Source: Sedimentisphaerales bacterium
Lineage (GTDB): Bacteria > Planctomycetota > Phycisphaerae > Sedimentisphaerales > Anaerobacaceae
Length of the DNA: 59,835 nucleotides
Reading direction: 5' to 3'
Assembly (NCBI GenBank): GCA_016927855.1
Contig: JAFGLV010000093.1
Coordinates: 1-59,835, forward strand
In this document: positions 58,618 to 59,835 of the stretch, piece after piece
How positions within the stretch are numbered: the stretch's first letter is position 1
Layout of the letters: the number at the start of each line of letters is the position of its first letter
Position numbers and translations under genes: made by a program
The notes under the pieces: model-generated
Databases searched by the model: none
What the model was told of the DNA's origin: nothing
What the model saw: only the letters and a program-made list of their open reading frames with translations

Positions 58618-59322
58618 TTTGTAACACCTTGAAAACACGTTATTTACAATCCGAATGTGGACTATTTGGGTACGGTATATCCTTGGTTTGTGTCATTTCT
58701 GTGTCATTCTCAATTCTCGACCGGCTTCATTCCGCATGCACTTTCGGCTCGATATGCCGTTCCGCGGCCCAGAAATGAGGTTTGCTCCTCTACCAGATTG
58801 CCCTTCAGACAGAGCAACGGATTAGAAATCCCCATGTCTGAACATAACCATCTTATTATCAAAGGTTTACAATGCGTCTTTCGGGCCGAAACGAGGGTTA
58901 CAAGTGGTTAACAAGTGGAGCTACAAATGAGCGACAAGTGGTATACCACTGGCGATTAACGCAAAAATGACGCAAATTCAAGACTCCTCGGCACCATTTC
59001 CCGTGAGCACCCCAGTGATCAGCGTTGCCGGGCCGGCCTCCGGTCGCGACACCCTCGAAACCTGAACCGCCGACACACGGATTAACTATGAAACCGCAGC
59101 CTCCAGGGTGCCGGCAGAATGGGGCCCTCTTGGGTCGCGGAGGACCCCGGATCAACAGACGCTCAATGACTGGAGACAACCATGGAGGAGCCCTGTCAGG
59201 TTCGATATCGACAATGAGAAGACGGCCCTTGGAAATCGGCATGTAAAAGGAACCCACCTCGGCGCCGAATTTGGGCCCACCTGAGGCGTACTATATCCGC
59301 CGTTGTAATGTCGTCAAGGGGA
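58618..59322. other. 705-base region without a supported gene, holding tRNA-like fragments
   Basis: The frames here have no recognisable protein texture. It contains a 21-base inverted copy of part of tRNA-Phe (59063-59083), a weaker tRNA-like stretch AGAGCAACGGATTAGAAATC (near 58815), and near 59242-59285 the repeats ACCCACCTCGG and GGGCCCACCTGAGG, which look like the subterminal repeats of an IS21-type element. Probably a scar of past integrations. Confidence 0.5.
59063..59083 (-). repeat. 21-base inverted copy of the tRNA-Phe anticodon/T-arm region
   Basis: The reverse complement of these bases is identical to 58581-58601 of the tRNA gene (starts AATCCGTGTG, ends CGGTTCA). Such a match is typical of attachment-site leftovers of tRNA-targeting elements, although the inverted orientation is unusual. 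Confidence 0.7.
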
Positions 59323-59766
59323 TCATTTCTGTGCCTGTTTACTCTTCTTGACCGACTCGCGGAAGCGGTAGCTCTCTCCGTTCATCTCGAAGATGTGGCA
59401 GTGATGGGTCAGGCGATCCAAGAGAGCGGCGGTCATGCGTTCCCCCTGGAAGATCTGGTCCCATTCGCTGAACGGCAAGTTGCTCGTGATTAGCAGACTG
59501 GCCCGTTCGTAGCGATCGGCGAAGACCTGGAACAACAGTTCGGCTCCGGCACGGCTGAACGACAGGTAGCCTAACTCGTCACAGATCAGAAGATTCGTCC
59601 GATCCAACTGACTCAGGAAGCGGTCCAGTTGATACTGCTTCTGGGTTTCTTCCAGACGGTTGACCAAGGCCGCCGTGAAGAAGCGAACGCGTCGTCCGGC
59701 TCGACAGGCCGCCAGACCCAGGGCAATCGCCAGATGGGTCTTGCCCACCCCCGGCGAACAGGTCAC
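59323..59766 (-). pseudogene. istB: IstB, IS21-family helper ATPase, 5'-truncated
   Basis: About 148 residues of an IstB of normally about 250. The Walker A box is PGVGKTHLAIALG, Walker B is LLICDELGYLSF, followed by LLFQVFADRYERASLLITSNLPFSEWDQIF and the usual C-terminal DRLTHHCHIFEMNGESYRFRES. The N-terminal roughly 100 residues are missing: upstream of CSPGVGK the sequence changes to unrelated bases. It is therefore a deletion remnant, not functional alone. Confidence 0.88.
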
Positions 59767-59813
59767 ACACTGCTCATGATTCGTTCACGTGCAAGATCTG
59801 GTACCGATATCAT
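59763..59813 (-). mobile_element. Possible istA start codons joined to truncated istB (IS21 deletion remnant)
   Basis: On the minus strand ATG at 59813 reads MISVPDLARERIMSSV and stops (TGA, 59763-59765). MISV-D-x-A recalls the N terminus of IS21-family IstA transposases. Its stop overlaps the point where istB homology begins, as if most of istA and the first part of istB had been deleted. The left IS end would lie beyond the window. Confidence 0.5.
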
Positions 59814-59835
59814 CCACTTTACGGATGCGAAGTGC

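Noticed and set aside
58898..59257. 119-codon minus-strand frame containing NPCVGGSGF
   Set aside because: The NPCVGG part is the translated inverted tRNA-Phe fragment; the remainder shows no family and covers IS-end-like repeats.
59786..59811. Back-to-back six-base palindromes (CACGTG, AGATCT, GGTACC, GATATC) that look like a cloning linker
   Set aside because: The same bases read in frame as MISVPDLAR on the minus strand, fitting an IstA-like N terminus, so natural origin in an IS21 element is the better explanation.

Overview
The window is about 60 kb of GC-rich bacterial DNA. It most likely comes from the Planctomycetota, perhaps a Phycisphaerae-type lineage. Pointers to this are Tat-exported glycoside hydrolases and dehydratases, a GPRTPEGK-type C-terminal protein fragment at the left edge, a degenerate planctomycete-style pseudopilin, BlaI/M56 and CHASE2-cyclase operons, and an unusually dense set of dispersed short palindromic repeats. 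This is inference from gene content and style; no rRNA or marker phylogeny is available here.

Layout. 0-13.9 kb: an unknown fragment, a PepSY-type membrane protein, signal peptidase I, a Vps10/sortilin-like BNR protein coupled to an exported GH31 glucosidase, a Tat-exported DUF362 protein, an exported mannonate-dehydratase-like enzyme, then an XRE regulator divergent from an unknown protein plus a metallophosphoesterase. 14-23 kb: a decayed pseudopilin, a small exported protein, a GH29 fucosidase, and a five-gene minus-strand operon (SH3 protein, M48 protease, CHASE2 adenylate cyclase, MBL-fold hydrolase, MscS channel with a cyclic-nucleotide domain). 23-28 kb: a lone LigD-type phosphoesterase, a TPP riboswitch driving thiS-thiG-thiH-thiF, and an exported GH5 enzyme. 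28-35 kb: a BlaI repressor with a BlaR1-like M56 protein carrying a three-repeat C-terminal domain, a coupled set of three related membrane proteins with an XRE regulator, a PDZ lipoprotein and an alkylguanine methyltransferase. 35-50 kb is mainly housekeeping: pheA, tpiA, secG, yicC, gmk, rpoZ, coaC, coaB, ald, pyrE, purB, an aldo/keto reductase, a site-2 protease, a PilZ protein, pssA and psd. 50.8-53.5 kb holds the most striking gene. 53.7-58.4 kb holds a coiled-coil membrane protein and a response regulator / HEAT protein / histidine kinase operon. The right end has tRNA-Phe and a deletion remnant of an IS21-type element.

The standout is the 902-codon gene at 50775-53483. It encodes an N-terminal membrane domain with an HEMGH motif like M50 site-2 proteases, followed by a complete enolase whose two domains are in swapped order: the catalytic barrel comes first and the small N-terminal domain last. 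All the residues I know as enolase catalytic or metal ligands appear to be kept, including the mobile-loop serine that now lies near the C terminus. I know of no described enzyme with this arrangement.

A second theme is repeat invasion. At least ten families of short inverted repeats lie between genes, supply stop codons to genes, and sit in open frame inside at least four coding regions (histidine kinase twice, CHASE2 cyclase, GH31 enzyme, coaB). They look like non-autonomous palindromic elements spread through the genome.
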